From Eutreptiella sp. 'Long Island Sound 2002' (Eukaryota; Euglenozoa; Euglenophyceae; Eutreptiales; Eutreptiaceae): DNA of 64,000 nucleotides. Made by a program: the position numbers and the translations under genes. The stretch's first letter is position 1; every line of letters begins with the position of its first letter. Shown here one piece after another: positions 55,770 to 64,000 of the stretch. Under the pieces are notes generated by a model, which had not been told where the DNA came from, did not search any database, and worked only from the letters and a program-made list of their open reading frames with translations. Location of the stretch: assembly GCA_964036045.1 (NCBI GenBank), contig OZ038382.1, positions 38,766,090 to 38,830,089 on the forward strand. The letters are read 5' to 3'.

Positions 55770-57944
55770 ATGTCCACACCAAGTGTAAGCACCTGGCCTA
55801 TCCGAACTGTCCAAGTACAAATGGGCAGTGTGGTCCACCCAATGAGTGAACCACCACACCGAGCACCACATCACCTCAGTGGCGCATCTGGGTCCCAAGG
55901 AGATCCAGAACGCAGAAGGGCGGAGAAGAATAAAGGCCTTACCACCGAGGCCTTAGCAGCACACGGTGGAGACAGCTTCAGTCACCTCCACAGACGTGTG
56001 GCTGCTTCAGTATCACGATCCAATTGCCCAGCTTCATCCTCAACTGCCATTGAAGGACCTGAGGAATATGAGAAGCTGAAGATGAAGATGGATGAGTACA
56101 TCATGCACGATGAGTACTACAAATCCATCCGTGGGGAAGATGGAGAGGAACCACTGGCTGTACATGGGTCCAGACCACGTACGGATCTAGGGTCCTACTC
56201 ACACTCAGGCCCTCCGTCTACTGCATCCCTGCCAAGACGACTACGACCTGAGTACCCAACCCCAAGGGCTCCCGAAGTGGGCCCAACACGAGTCGAGAAA
56301 CATCATCCAAGGCCAACCTACGGTGCCCTGGATCAAACGGCCGAGCTGCTGGCCAAATTCCTGTCTGGATCAGAAGATCCAGATGTGACGGCCTTATCAG
56401 AGGCCATTAAGGCTAAACTGGGTATTGCAGAACCCTTACCCAAGCCTGAGTTCCTCTCTCTCTCTCCAGGGCTGAGTACCCTGGCCGAAGATCTCAAGAG
56501 ATCGAGGGTCTCAAGGCTGTTGCCTAAGGTTACCTGCCCCAGCCCCTTTCACCCCCGTGCCAGGACTGTGCCTATGGCGGACCTACAGGACGTGCCTGTC
56601 ACAGAGAGTGAGAGAAGAGGGCTCTCAGCCCTGGCCCCACTTGCCGGCGTGTCGCCTTCAGGCCTAACTCCGGGGGGTGGGAAGATGGGCAGACCAATTG
56701 CCCAGGCGAACATCCAGCTGGAACTGCCGGAGTTCGACCCTAAAAACCTGCCTGAATGGGCAGAAGAATTTGCGGAGTTCCTTTTGCTGACTGGCCAATC
56801 CCATGTGGATGTGGCCACCAAATGTTCACTGCTTAAACGCTCATGCAAAAAGAAACTTTTGCAAAAACAGGTCAAACAGATTCCGAAAACCTGTTCTACT
56901 TGGGCGGAGGTACTCCTGAGGTTAGAGAAAACATTCCCAGTCTATGAGACTGACCTCAGCGTACGCACACAAATCGAGGAGCTACCTATGCTCCCGGAGT
57001 TTCCATCCGCTGCGCGAATTTCTGAGTATGTGTGCGACATGGAGTACTTATTTTCGAGGATGAATGTGGGCTCCTACGGAGCCACTGAGCCCCACCTGTG
57101 GCTCATGAGTAAGATCCCCCAGCGTACGTGGAATGATTGCCGCTCAACCTCTGAGAGGAAGAGCAGGACCCACTCGTATGATACACTGGTGGATCTCTTG
57201 ATTGAGCTAGCTCTTGAGAGAGAGAACGACTCCCACATGGAGAAGTTCCTCAAGAAGCATTTGGGACGAGGTGGTACCCCTACCCCTGAACGTGGCGAAG
57301 GGAAGGGGCATAAAAATCCCACTAACACCAACCAGGGAGGCGGTAAAGGGAGGGGCAACCTACGTGCCATGAACGAGGTTCCAACTGATGCAGGCAGCCC
57401 CCCTCTGTTTTACTGCCGACCTGTCAATGACAAGGGGGGACCTTGTCATGCCTCTGACTGCGATCTCCGCAGTGGCTGTATGCTGCAGATGAAACGTCAG
57501 CAGCACACTAAAGATGGGAAAACTGTGACCCATCAGGACCACTTCAGGTGTACCATCACCTGTGGTTACTGTGGCAAGCGTCGTCATTATGAGGACGAAT
57601 GCCACATCAAGAAACGCGAGAGTGACAAACTCAAGCGTCAGGAGGCGGAGCGCCAGAAGAACCCGACGCCCGCCAGAAATCCCCCGAATGGGGATAAAGG
57701 TAAAGGAGGTGGCAAGGGGGGTGGTAAGACTGGACCCCCTAACCCCCAGAGGCGCTCATCAGCGCCCGTTGCTACGCCTACTCCTGCTGCTACACCCGCT
57801 CCTGCCGCAGGTGTCCCCCAGAAGCGCCCCCAAGGGGATAACGCTACCCCTGAGGGGAATAATTCTAAGAAGAGGCGCTTGGCCTGGATGGCCAAGGCCC
57901 TCATGGCTGCAGGAGTGGATGTGAAATTCCCTGATGAGGAATAG
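55770..57944 (+). CDS. Chromovirus Gag (724 aa)
   Basis: ATG at 55770 is the first in the frame, 68 bp after the primer-binding site. Residues 1-300 are Pro/Ser/Arg-rich. About 319-490 is a capsid-like region (LPEFDPKNLPEWAEEFAEFL to LALERENDSH) shared with the minus-strand Gag. CRPVNDKGGPC near residue 550 and a C-x2-C-x4-H-x4-C zinc knuckle CGYCGKRRHYEDEC (57561-57602) follow. A Lys/Arg-rich tail KKRRLAWMAKAL lies near the end. Gag would assemble virus-like particles and bind element RNA. It stops at TAG (57942-57944), and the same frame continues as Pol. Confidence 0.88.
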   Translation: MSTPSVSTWPIRTVQVQMGSVVHPMSEPPHRAPHHLSGASGSQGDPERRRAEKNKGLTTEALAAHGGDSFSHLHRRVAASVSRSNCPASSSTAIEGPEEYEKLKMKMDEYIMHDEYYKSIRGEDGEEPLAVHGSRPRTDLGSYSHSGPPSTASLPRRLRPEYPTPRAPEVGPTRVEKHHPRPTYGALDQTAELLAKFLSGSEDPDVTALSEAIKAKLGIAEPLPKPEFLSLSPGLSTLAEDLKRSRVSRLLPKVTCPSPFHPRARTVPMADLQDVPVTESERRGLSALAPLAGVSPSGLTPGGGKMGRPIAQANIQLELPEFDPKNLPEWAEEFAEFLLLTGQSHVDVATKCSLLKRSCKKKLLQKQVKQIPKTCSTWAEVLLRLEKTFPVYETDLSVRTQIEELPMLPEFPSAARISEYVCDMEYLFSRMNVGSYGATEPHLWLMSKIPQRTWNDCRSTSERKSRTHSYDTLVDLLIELALERENDSHMEKFLKKHLGRGGTPTPERGEGKGHKNPTNTNQGGGKGRGNLRAMNEVPTDAGSPPLFYCRPVNDKGGPCHASDCDLRSGCMLQMKRQQHTKDGKTVTHQDHFRCTITCGYCGKRRHYEDECHIKKRESDKLKRQEAERQKNPTPARNPPNGDKGKGGGKGGGKTGPPNPQRRSSAPVATPTPAATPAPAAGVPQKRPQGDNATPEGNNSKKRRLAWMAKALMAAGVDVKFPDEE

Positions 57945-60692
57945 GGGGGCGGCTCCGAAGAGGAGGACTTGGTTTTCTGGATCCTCGTGAAAATCGGGGA
58001 TCAGGTTTTTCGAGCAGTGCTTGATACCGGTGCAACACTTTCCATAGTGGCCCGGCGCCTGCTTAAAACTTTCAGGAAGACCAAGACTGTGGCCATAAGA
58101 GTAGGGGATGGGCGTACAATCCATTCCTTGGGGGGGGTCGATGTGACCATATGTCTGGGCGACGAAACCGTGACCCAACACTGCAGAGTGTTGGACACTG
58201 ACGCCTTTGACATTGTCATTGGCACTGACTTTCTAAGAAGAAACCCCCAGGTTAGAATGCTGTCCCTACAGCGTCCTTACTCTTTGCACTGCGACTTTGG
58301 CAGTGGGCTATTCTCTGTTCCTTTGGAGCTGTCAGGACGAAAAGAGTCTGGGCTGCGCTACGCAGCCAAGACGAACTATCGTACTGAAAACTACCAACTG
58401 GCCCGTCATGTTCTCGAAAATGGACTGGCGGCCCTTCAGGTAAACCTGGACGAGATCCAGGTGGAATTGTTTGCGAGCCAACAACAGCACATCATGCAGT
58501 TGTACTGCTCGAAACAAATGAACAATGCTTTCCGATTCTTCTGGAAAGCAATGGGCCTAGCGTATGCTAACCCTCCCTTCTCCCTGCTCGCGAAGGTTCT
58601 AACCAAGATCGCTTATGAGGGAGGAAGGGTTGTTATGTGCACCCCTGACTGGGGTTGCTCTGGTGAACATGCTTACTGGCGCCGTATGCTTGACCGAATG
58701 ACCGTGGGAAGAGTGCAACTCCCCGACAGCCCCATCTATGTGCCTGAGGACTCAGACACAGCTATGCAGGCCCCTGAGTGGGCCAGTTTCCTGTCCATCA
58801 TCGATGGATCTCTCAATCCTGTACCCCTGTGTGACCTGGACCAGGTGCTACTAAAAGAGGTCATGGCCGAAAATCGTGGCCTGACCCTTTATGATCTCAA
58901 AAATCGATCTCCTGAGCACCTATCTGCCACACTTACGGGGTGTGAGTCTCCTGATGACTATCTGGAACCTGCAGCTGTAAAAGAGGATGCTGACGACCAA
59001 CTGTCTGAGATCGCCAGCACTATTCCCTCTGTTGATCCCAGCTGTGTTGACCTAAAACATAGTGCTTTCCTGGCCCAGCTGTTGCTAGAGGAGGTAGATC
59101 TAGAGTCAACCTCTGAACCCGCTTCCTCTGTTGGGAAACCAGTGCTACACATGCAGCCTGTGCACACAGGTGAACCCGTGGCCCGGAGTACTGATGCTCT
59201 AGCACGGCCTGCTGCTAATAACATGCCCTTGTCTGAGCATGACACGCAAGAACTCCGACGGCTGCTGTACCTGAAGGCCGAAGGTATTGAGCGCCAAGAG
59301 CGGCTGCAATACCTCAGACAGACCTGGAAATACTCCATCTGGTCTGAGGAGGACGATGAGTCCTATACGCTGCCTGATCCTGAGATACCTCTAGTGTACT
59401 CTCTACACTATGGGCAGCAATGTCCCCCTGAGTGGGACGATGGTACTGTACCTGCCGAAACTGCTGATCGGCATAAAAAGAAAGAACATGGAAAAAGCAA
59501 CCTCCATGCTGAGGAGGACTTCCTTCAGAAAGTCGAGAGTCTTAACCTTGACCCCCGCCTGAAGAAACTGCTTATAACCTATGAGGAGGTGTTCGGCGCC
59601 TTGCCGCCTCCTCTATCTTGCAAAAAACTGGTCCAGATGGACCTGAAATTGAAACCAGAATTTGAAAAGACGCGAGTGAGGCGTCGTCCCTATCCCGCTC
59701 CACAGGAACAGGTTGAAGAAATCGAGCGCCAGATCCAAGAATGCATTGATGCTGGCCTCGTTGAAGAGTACAAACATGGGGACTATCCCCATCACTGCAG
59801 CCCCTGTTTCCTTGTTGCTAAACCAGGGTCGACTGCTCTACGTCTTGTTGTAGACTATGGTGAGGTCAACAAGAAAACCCAGAACCACTCAGGGAGTATT
59901 CCTAACATGGAAAACACCCTGGAGCGTATTGCCAAATGTAGGTATAAGACCAAAATGGACAAACGCTCTGGTTTCTGGCAGGTTGACCTAACCGCCGCAG
60001 CTCAGGGACTGCTTGCCTTTATAACCCCTAAGGGTCGTGTCTTCAAGTGGAAGGTTATGCCTTTCGGGGTGGCTAACGCCCCAGCGCTCTTCCAGGAGCT
60101 TATGAACAAAATTTTGTACATACTGAGGCGCAGGCCTCTAGTACAAGAGTTGATTTCTCGGGGTGCAGAAATGGAGGCTCACATCGACGACGTGAGTTTG
60201 GGTACTAATACCAAAGAGGACCATGTCCTTCTCCTACGTGAATTCTTCACTGTTTGTCAAGAAAACCATCTCCGAATCAAACTCGAAAAATGTGAGTTCA
60301 TGAAAGAGGAGATGGAGTATTTGGGTTTCGACGTGGGGTATGGCTGGTGGAAACCAGCCGCGTCTAAGATGCAGCCCCTACAGGACATGCAGATTCGCGA
60401 TGACCCTAAGAAGGGTCTACACGATGTGAGGAGTTTTGTGGGCGCCTGTAATTTCTATCGGCGTCACATCCACAATTTTACTTACTCCTCTGCACCCCTC
60501 ACTGACCTAATCAAGAAAACTACTCCCTGGAGGTGGACCTCCAGAGAGGAAGAGTGTTTCCAGGAGTTGAAGAAGAAGATTGCCTCCTCCAACTGCCTGG
60601 GAGTTCCCCGCCCCGAGGGCGAGATAGTCCTGATCACTGATGCCAGTGATGTAGGGGGGGGGAGGTACGATCTATCAATGGCAGGAGCTTAA
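57945..60692 (+). CDS. Chromovirus Pol, first part: protease, NPPF domain, RT, start of RNase H
   Basis: In frame with Gag after the TAG. No ATG lies before the protease site, so expression needs UAG readthrough. The retropepsin motif is VLDTGATLSIV (58019) with IVIGTDFLRR downstream. Next, from 58455, is an extra domain (separate entry), then an acidic linker. RT begins near 59650: VRRRPYPAP, LRLVVDYGEVN, KMDKRSGFWQVDL (motif A), MPFGVANAPALFQ (motif B), HIDDVSL (motif C, with His where Tyr or Phe is usual). Then come EYLGFDV and RSFVGACNFYRRHI. RNase H starts with VLITDASD at 60628. At nine G (60654-60662) the frame leaves Pol and ends at TAA 60690. Confidence 0.9.
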   Translation, partial: GGGSEEEDLVFWILVKIGDQVFRAVLDTGATLSIVARRLLKTFRKTKTVAIRVGDGRTIHSLGGVDVTICLGDETVTQHCRVLDTDAFDIVIGTDFLRRNPQVRMLSLQRPYSLHCDFGSGLFSVPLELSGRKESGLRYAAKTNYRTENYQLARHVLENGLAALQVNLDEIQVELFASQQQHIMQLYCSKQMNNAFRFFWKAMGLAYANPPFSLLAKVLTKIAYEGGRVVMCTPDWGCSGEHAYWRRMLDRMTVGRVQLPDSPIYVPEDSDTAMQAPEWASFLSIIDGSLNPVPLCDLDQVLLKEVMAENRGLTLYDLKNRSPEHLSATLTGCESPDDYLEPAAVKEDADDQLSEIASTIPSVDPSCVDLKHSAFLAQLLLEEVDLESTSEPASSVGKPVLHMQPVHTGEPVARSTDALARPAANNMPLSEHDTQELRRLLYLKAEGIERQERLQYLRQTWKYSIWSEEDDESYTLPDPEIPLVYSLHYGQQCPPEWDDGTVPAETADRHKKKEHGKSNLHAEEDFLQKVESLNLDPRLKKLLITYEEVFGALPPPLSCKKLVQMDLKLKPEFEKTRVRRRPYPAPQEQVEEIERQIQECIDAGLVEEYKHGDYPHHCSPCFLVAKPGSTALRLVVDYGEVNKKTQNHSGSIPNMENTLERIAKCRYKTKMDKRSGFWQVDLTAAAQGLLAFITPKGRVFKWKVMPFGVANAPALFQELMNKILYILRRRPLVQELISRGAEMEAHIDDVSLGTNTKEDHVLLLREFFTVCQENHLRIKLEKCEFMKEEMEYLGFDVGYGWWKPAASKMQPLQDMQIRDDPKKGLHDVRSFVGACNFYRRHIHNFTYSSAPLTDLIKKTTPWRWTSREEECFQELKKKIASSNCLGVPRPEGEIVLITDASDVGGGRYDLSMAGA
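58440..58760 (+). other. Extra Pol domain with an NPPF motif between protease and RT
   Basis: Pol residues about 160-265 read VELFASQQQH (58461), AYANPPFSLLAKVLTKI (58563), RVVMCTPDWG (58626) and YWRRMLDR. An (E/D)LFAS start, NPPF/NPPY box and a later TP-W strand is the pattern of Dam-like N6-adenine methyltransferase domains, which DIRS elements carry after their RNase H. Finding it between protease and RT of a chromovirus is unusual. Whether it binds SAM is unknown; no clear SAM-binding Gly loop was identified. Classification is from motif style alone. Confidence 0.5.
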
Positions 60693-62748
60693 CCCCGCTG
60701 AGCTAACCCACTGCCATTATCGTACTACTGGACTGAACCGTGATGGTTCGTTGAAACACGACTATCCTACCAGTGAGTGGCGACTGGTGCCACTGGGACA
60801 CTGGAATTGGAAGTGGAACCAAGCGCGTTCCAACTACAGCACCTATGACCAGGAACTCCTGGCCGGTATGTTGGTGCTATCTTCACAATCCCGACTCCTG
60901 GGGTCTAACCCTATTGTCTGGCTGTGTGACCAGGAGCCTGTGAAGTCTTTTCAGAAGGGCCCACCACCAGAGAAAGCGAAGCTAAAACGGTGGTGGACTT
61001 ACCTGAGCCAGTTCAGGCTGACAGTGCATCATATCCCCGGGATTAAGAATGAACTGTCTGACTATATATCGCGCAACAACTTCGATGCGCTTATTGGTGA
61101 GAGCTCTGAGGCGCTCGCCAAAGAGGCTTTCCAGCGTATGGATGTCCAGCTTGACCTGTCCATGCGCACTGCTGGAATCCTGGAGGGTTGGAGTCTAACC
61201 GACTATCAGTCAGAGTATGAAGAAATTCTCCAAACCCTCAACACTGGTCTCGAACCCCGTGTCATTGACGGGCACCAGTGGTATAAAAACAATCAGTACC
61301 TCTTCTACGAGGACCGAATTGTGGTGCCTGAGGCACGGCTAGATGGGTGCCTACAGTGGTCCCATCTCAGTTCCGGTCACACTGGCGCTAATCGCTCAGT
61401 GGACTTCCCCCGTGAGTGTTTCTACTCTAGTCTAACCCTGACTGAACTGAGGTCGCGTATGCAGACCATTGTGGATGCTTGTGGCTGTCATGCCAGCAAG
61501 CAGAGCGACAGTAGGGATAGGGGTCTGATCTCCAGCTTACCCATACCCTATTGTGCTAACTCTCTTCTCTACGTGGATTACATCCACGGCCTACCACGCT
61601 TTGGCGGCTATGATAGTTGCCTCGTGGTCACCTGTGGTCTATCTCGCTTCACCCGTGTGTTCCCTTGCAATAAGAAAATCACAGGTGAGCAGACTGTGAA
61701 AATGTTGGTCGAACAATGGTTCGAACCCTATGGAGCACCTAAACAGGTGCACTCTGATGAAGATGTACGCATCCGCAGTGACACTGGGTGGTACAAACGA
61801 GTGCTAAATGCCCTCAACGTGGAGGTAACCACAGGTGTGCCCTACACTCACACGTCTAACCCTCTCTGTGAGAGACAGAACCGTGTGGTGGAGCAAAACT
61901 TAAGAATCCTGATGAAACAGGAGCGCACCAAGGACTGGGTACGCCTAGTACCCTGGGCAGTTCTGTCCATGAACTCACAGCGGAGCTCTTCTACGGGTTT
62001 CACCCCCCACGAACTGTTCCATGGAGGACGACCTGCTTGGTTCTTCAAAACCCCCTTTCCTGAGGACTTCAAGAGCCCTGTGGGAGATTGGCTAGAACAC
62101 AAGCAGTCTCTGGCTAACCAGGCGGGTACGAACCTGAGGCACATTCGTGACCGTGAACAGAGCCGACGGAACCGCCTACGGCGACCTGCCAGCTTCAAGG
62201 TTGGTGACCTTGTTTTGGTACACCATTCACGCCTACCCTCCTGGCCACGTAACTGCCTACAGGACCCTTACTTTGGACCCTATCGTATCATCAGGATAGA
62301 TGGATCCAGGATCCATGTCAGGTGCAGTCCACGTCTAGGTGGTGAACTGCTATGTGCTCCTAAGCAGCTGAGGCACTATCACTCCCCTGACGACTTGTCT
62401 TGGGATGAGTGGCGCCTCAGCGACAGTGAGATTGAACGTATAGACCTAGAGAACGCTGCCAGTCGAGAGGAGGCAGACGAACTCGAAGATATGACTGCCG
62501 ATGAGATGGCAGTCGATGGTTACTACGTGGTTGCAGGTATTGCTCGCCACGAATATAAACAGGGCTGGAAATTCCTTACCCTGTGGGATGGCTATGGGTT
62601 GTCCGAGGCGACCTGGGAACCTATGTCAGCCTTCATACAACCAGATGGGAGTATCAACCCCATCTTCCGCACTTACCTCGTTGAGAACAACGAGGGGCAG
62701 CTCCTAACCCGTGCTGAGACTATGTCCCAGCGTAAGAAGCGAAACTAA
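60655..62748 (+). CDS. Chromovirus Pol, second part: RNase H, integrase, chromodomain
   Basis: Continues Pol in the next frame after the G run, to TAA 62746-62748; there is no independent start. RNase H completes as GTIYQWQELNPAE, YSTYDQELLAGMLVL and LTVHHIPGIKNELSDYISR. Integrase: HLSSGH and ACGCHASK (zinc part, with C-x-C instead of C-x2-C), LYVDYIHGLP (Asp), VHSDEDVRI (Asp), NPLCERQNRVVEQNLR (Glu), so the D,D,E triad is present. The usual DPYFGPYRI block follows. The C-terminal chromodomain (62515-62640) reads YYVVAGIARHEYKQGW, FLTLWDGYGLSEATWEP, which would target integration by binding chromatin. Confidence 0.9.
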   Translation, partial: GGGGTIYQWQELNPAELTHCHYRTTGLNRDGSLKHDYPTSEWRLVPLGHWNWKWNQARSNYSTYDQELLAGMLVLSSQSRLLGSNPIVWLCDQEPVKSFQKGPPPEKAKLKRWWTYLSQFRLTVHHIPGIKNELSDYISRNNFDALIGESSEALAKEAFQRMDVQLDLSMRTAGILEGWSLTDYQSEYEEILQTLNTGLEPRVIDGHQWYKNNQYLFYEDRIVVPEARLDGCLQWSHLSSGHTGANRSVDFPRECFYSSLTLTELRSRMQTIVDACGCHASKQSDSRDRGLISSLPIPYCANSLLYVDYIHGLPRFGGYDSCLVVTCGLSRFTRVFPCNKKITGEQTVKMLVEQWFEPYGAPKQVHSDEDVRIRSDTGWYKRVLNALNVEVTTGVPYTHTSNPLCERQNRVVEQNLRILMKQERTKDWVRLVPWAVLSMNSQRSSSTGFTPHELFHGGRPAWFFKTPFPEDFKSPVGDWLEHKQSLANQAGTNLRHIRDREQSRRNRLRRPASFKVGDLVLVHHSRLPSWPRNCLQDPYFGPYRIIRIDGSRIHVRCSPRLGGELLCAPKQLRHYHSPDDLSWDEWRLSDSEIERIDLENAASREEADELEDMTADEMAVDGYYVVAGIARHEYKQGWKFLTLWDGYGLSEATWEPMSAFIQPDGSINPIFRTYLVENNEGQLLTRAETMSQRKKRN

Positions 62749-63435
62749 TTACTCTGTGTCAGTCTACTGACCCTGTCTGTGCCCTGCAGACCCATGCCTA
62801 TGGTTTCCAGCGTGAGCCAGGTGGCCGCTTATCAAGATTGCAGCCACCCAGCGAGTGTTTGCCTTGTTGACCATGTGTTGCATGGGTACTGCCCTAATGT
62901 AATGACCTTGGTGAGCCAACGAAGAACGGTGGCTTTCTACACCAGGGGGGAATGACAAGCAAGGTGTTATGAGGCAAGGTGTGTCTTCCCTCCTTGGGGA
63001 CAAGCGAGCCCACAGTTAGGACCCCTGACTGGTCCAGACCCATGGGGTTCTACCCTTCCTTACAGGGTTTACCTTACCCTTACCTGCCATGACGTATGTG
63101 TGAGTGTGCTAGTCCTAAGGTCCTGAGAGCAAGCCGCAGAAGTGGTGTCCTAATTATACCCAAGTCTGCGCCCTTGCTAAACCTGGAGGGTTGGCTTATT
63201 GATGCCACGGGGTACGCCCCGGGTCTCCCCTCCCCTATGCGCCCAATTTCTGTGCTGGCGCAAAACCTTGGGGGAATACCCAGAGTGTTAGTCCAGGTAT
63301 TGTTTTCCCTACCTACCTGTCTACTACAGGGAGGGGTGGCCAAAAGCTATGAAGGCATGCAAAACGCCTGTTTGCTATGTGGCCAAAAACACTAACCTAA
63401 CCACTGTCACAGCCCACCAGCCCAGCTAAAATTGC
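62749..63435 (+). other. Chromovirus 3' untranslated region
   Basis: About 690 bp between the Pol stop and the purine-rich tract. A 99-codon frame (63096-63395) has no recognised motif. Nothing else found. Confidence 0.5.
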
Positions 63436-63450
63436 AGGAAAAGGGTGGGA
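63436..63450 (+). promoter_or_regulatory. Candidate polypurine tract
   Basis: AGGAAAAGGGTGGGA, followed by CAGTGACACGCCCCC, resembles the plus-strand primer next to an LTR starting TGACAC. It is the only such tract at a suitable distance after Pol. Confidence 0.45.
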
Positions 63451-63453
63451 CAG

Positions 63454-64000
63454 TGACACGCCCCCTACAGGTCCTACACACCCTACAGTGGCACCATCCT
63501 GGTGGGCGAGCACTGGGCAACTGGCTCTAGCCCCCACTCAGGACTACCACTCCTACACGCACACTCTACTTGGCGTTGCGGAGGTGAAGTTCTCATGGGT
63601 CCTAACGACCCTCCTGTGAAAAGGACAAGAGAACACAGCGCTCCTAAGCAGCTGTGGCCTAACAGGGGACGCCACAACGCGTTTCCCCTGCTAGGGCTTG
63701 GAGGGAAGGGGTGCTCTCGTTGCGTGCACAGCGCAGATGTCGTTGAAGTCGGACTGTCCTCGCCACTCCTGGCTGAGGCACAGTGATTTGATTTATGATC
63801 AGCGCCCCTGTTTTGCTGGGGCAGAAAAATGGTAGCCGCCGAAGGCAGCTGCTGCGTGCACCAATCACCCTAACCTCTCCCACCTGTACAAAAGAGGCAG
63901 ATGAAGGGGCGTTTGCGACTGTGGAACCAAGCCACACTCCAGGTATTATACCCTTCTCACTGTGACCTATAATACGCTGTTCGCAAACACGCTGCAGATG
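63454..64000 (+). repeat. Candidate 3' LTR, left part, cut by window end
   Basis: Begins TGACACGCCCCC just after the purine tract, similar to the TGTGACACSCC-like starts seen in many Ty3/gypsy LTRs. No match to 54966-55684 is visible, so the call is provisional. Confidence 0.35.

Larger units (their letters stand above)
54966..64000 (+). mobile_element. Ty3/gypsy chromovirus, nearly complete
   Basis: Order: LTR-like leader, primer-binding site, Gag (55770-57944), in-frame TAG, Pol with protease, extra domain, RT, RNase H, integrase and chromodomain (to 62748), purine-rich tract, probable start of the 3' LTR. The chromodomain places it among chromoviruses. One frameshift at nine G (60654-60662) is the only clear lesion. 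The right end is outside the window. Confidence 0.88.

Noticed and set aside
57942-57944. Reassignment of UAG as a sense codon in this organism
   Set aside because: More than 3500 codons of Gag, Pol and LINE ORF2 contain no internal UAG, and a TAG in copy B (10135) replaces a TGG in copy A, so UAG behaves as an ordinary stop.

Overview
The window looks like nuclear DNA of a unicellular eukaryote, possibly a flagellated alga or alveolate-like protist; lineage is not settled. The reasons are a GT-AG intron in the one clear cellular gene, LINE and Ty3/gypsy retrotransposons, a large satellite array and no operon-like gene clusters. Runs of 8 to 18 G or C are unusually frequent. Almost everything except one gene is mobile or repetitive DNA in different states of decay.

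Layout. 1-5858 and 9947-15489 are two direct copies of one segmental duplication. Both begin in a decayed LINE whose reverse transcriptase (RT) palm has been replaced by a segment of a different RT type. Copy A alone has a 1.6 kb segment with an RT-like ORF, a PIF/Harbinger-like DDE transposase fragment and a Cys-rich motif. Between the copies lie unique sequence, a small Ty3 Pol relic and the 5' endonuclease part of copy B's LINE. 16.8-17.2 kb is another LINE RT relic. 17.57-24.9 kb is a nearly complete LINE (ORF1, endonuclease, RT, RNase H) broken mainly at G/C homopolymers. 25.9-26.5 kb is a decayed RT with a YVDD box.

28.8-30.25 kb holds the only confident host gene, a two-exon RNF32-like protein (RING-H2, IQ, RING-H2). 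30.3-34.1 kb is gene-poor. 34.16-36.17 kb carries two blocks of a hairpin-forming GGATAAAACCACCCC minisatellite. A minus-strand gag-only Ty3 remnant (36.2-38.7 kb, with its primer-binding site) runs into the second block. Beyond it are a tRNA-like sequence, a third copy of a dispersed repeat, and a coding relic ending in RT fingers.

41.95-54.97 kb is a satellite of 31 units of about 420 bp with nested higher-order organisation; it starts inside the RT-finger relic. 54.97-64 kb is a Ty3/gypsy chromovirus: LTR-like leader with TATA box, initiator-Met-type primer-binding site, Gag, an in-frame UAG, then Pol with protease, an unusual NPPF-containing domain, RT, RNase H (one frameshift in a G run), integrase and a C-terminal chromodomain. 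The window ends inside its probable 3' LTR.

Most retroelement genes here would need recoding or carry disabling lesions, so few can act from these copies. The chromovirus is the least damaged. The NPPF domain between its protease and RT, and the UAG between Gag and Pol, are the most interesting observations.
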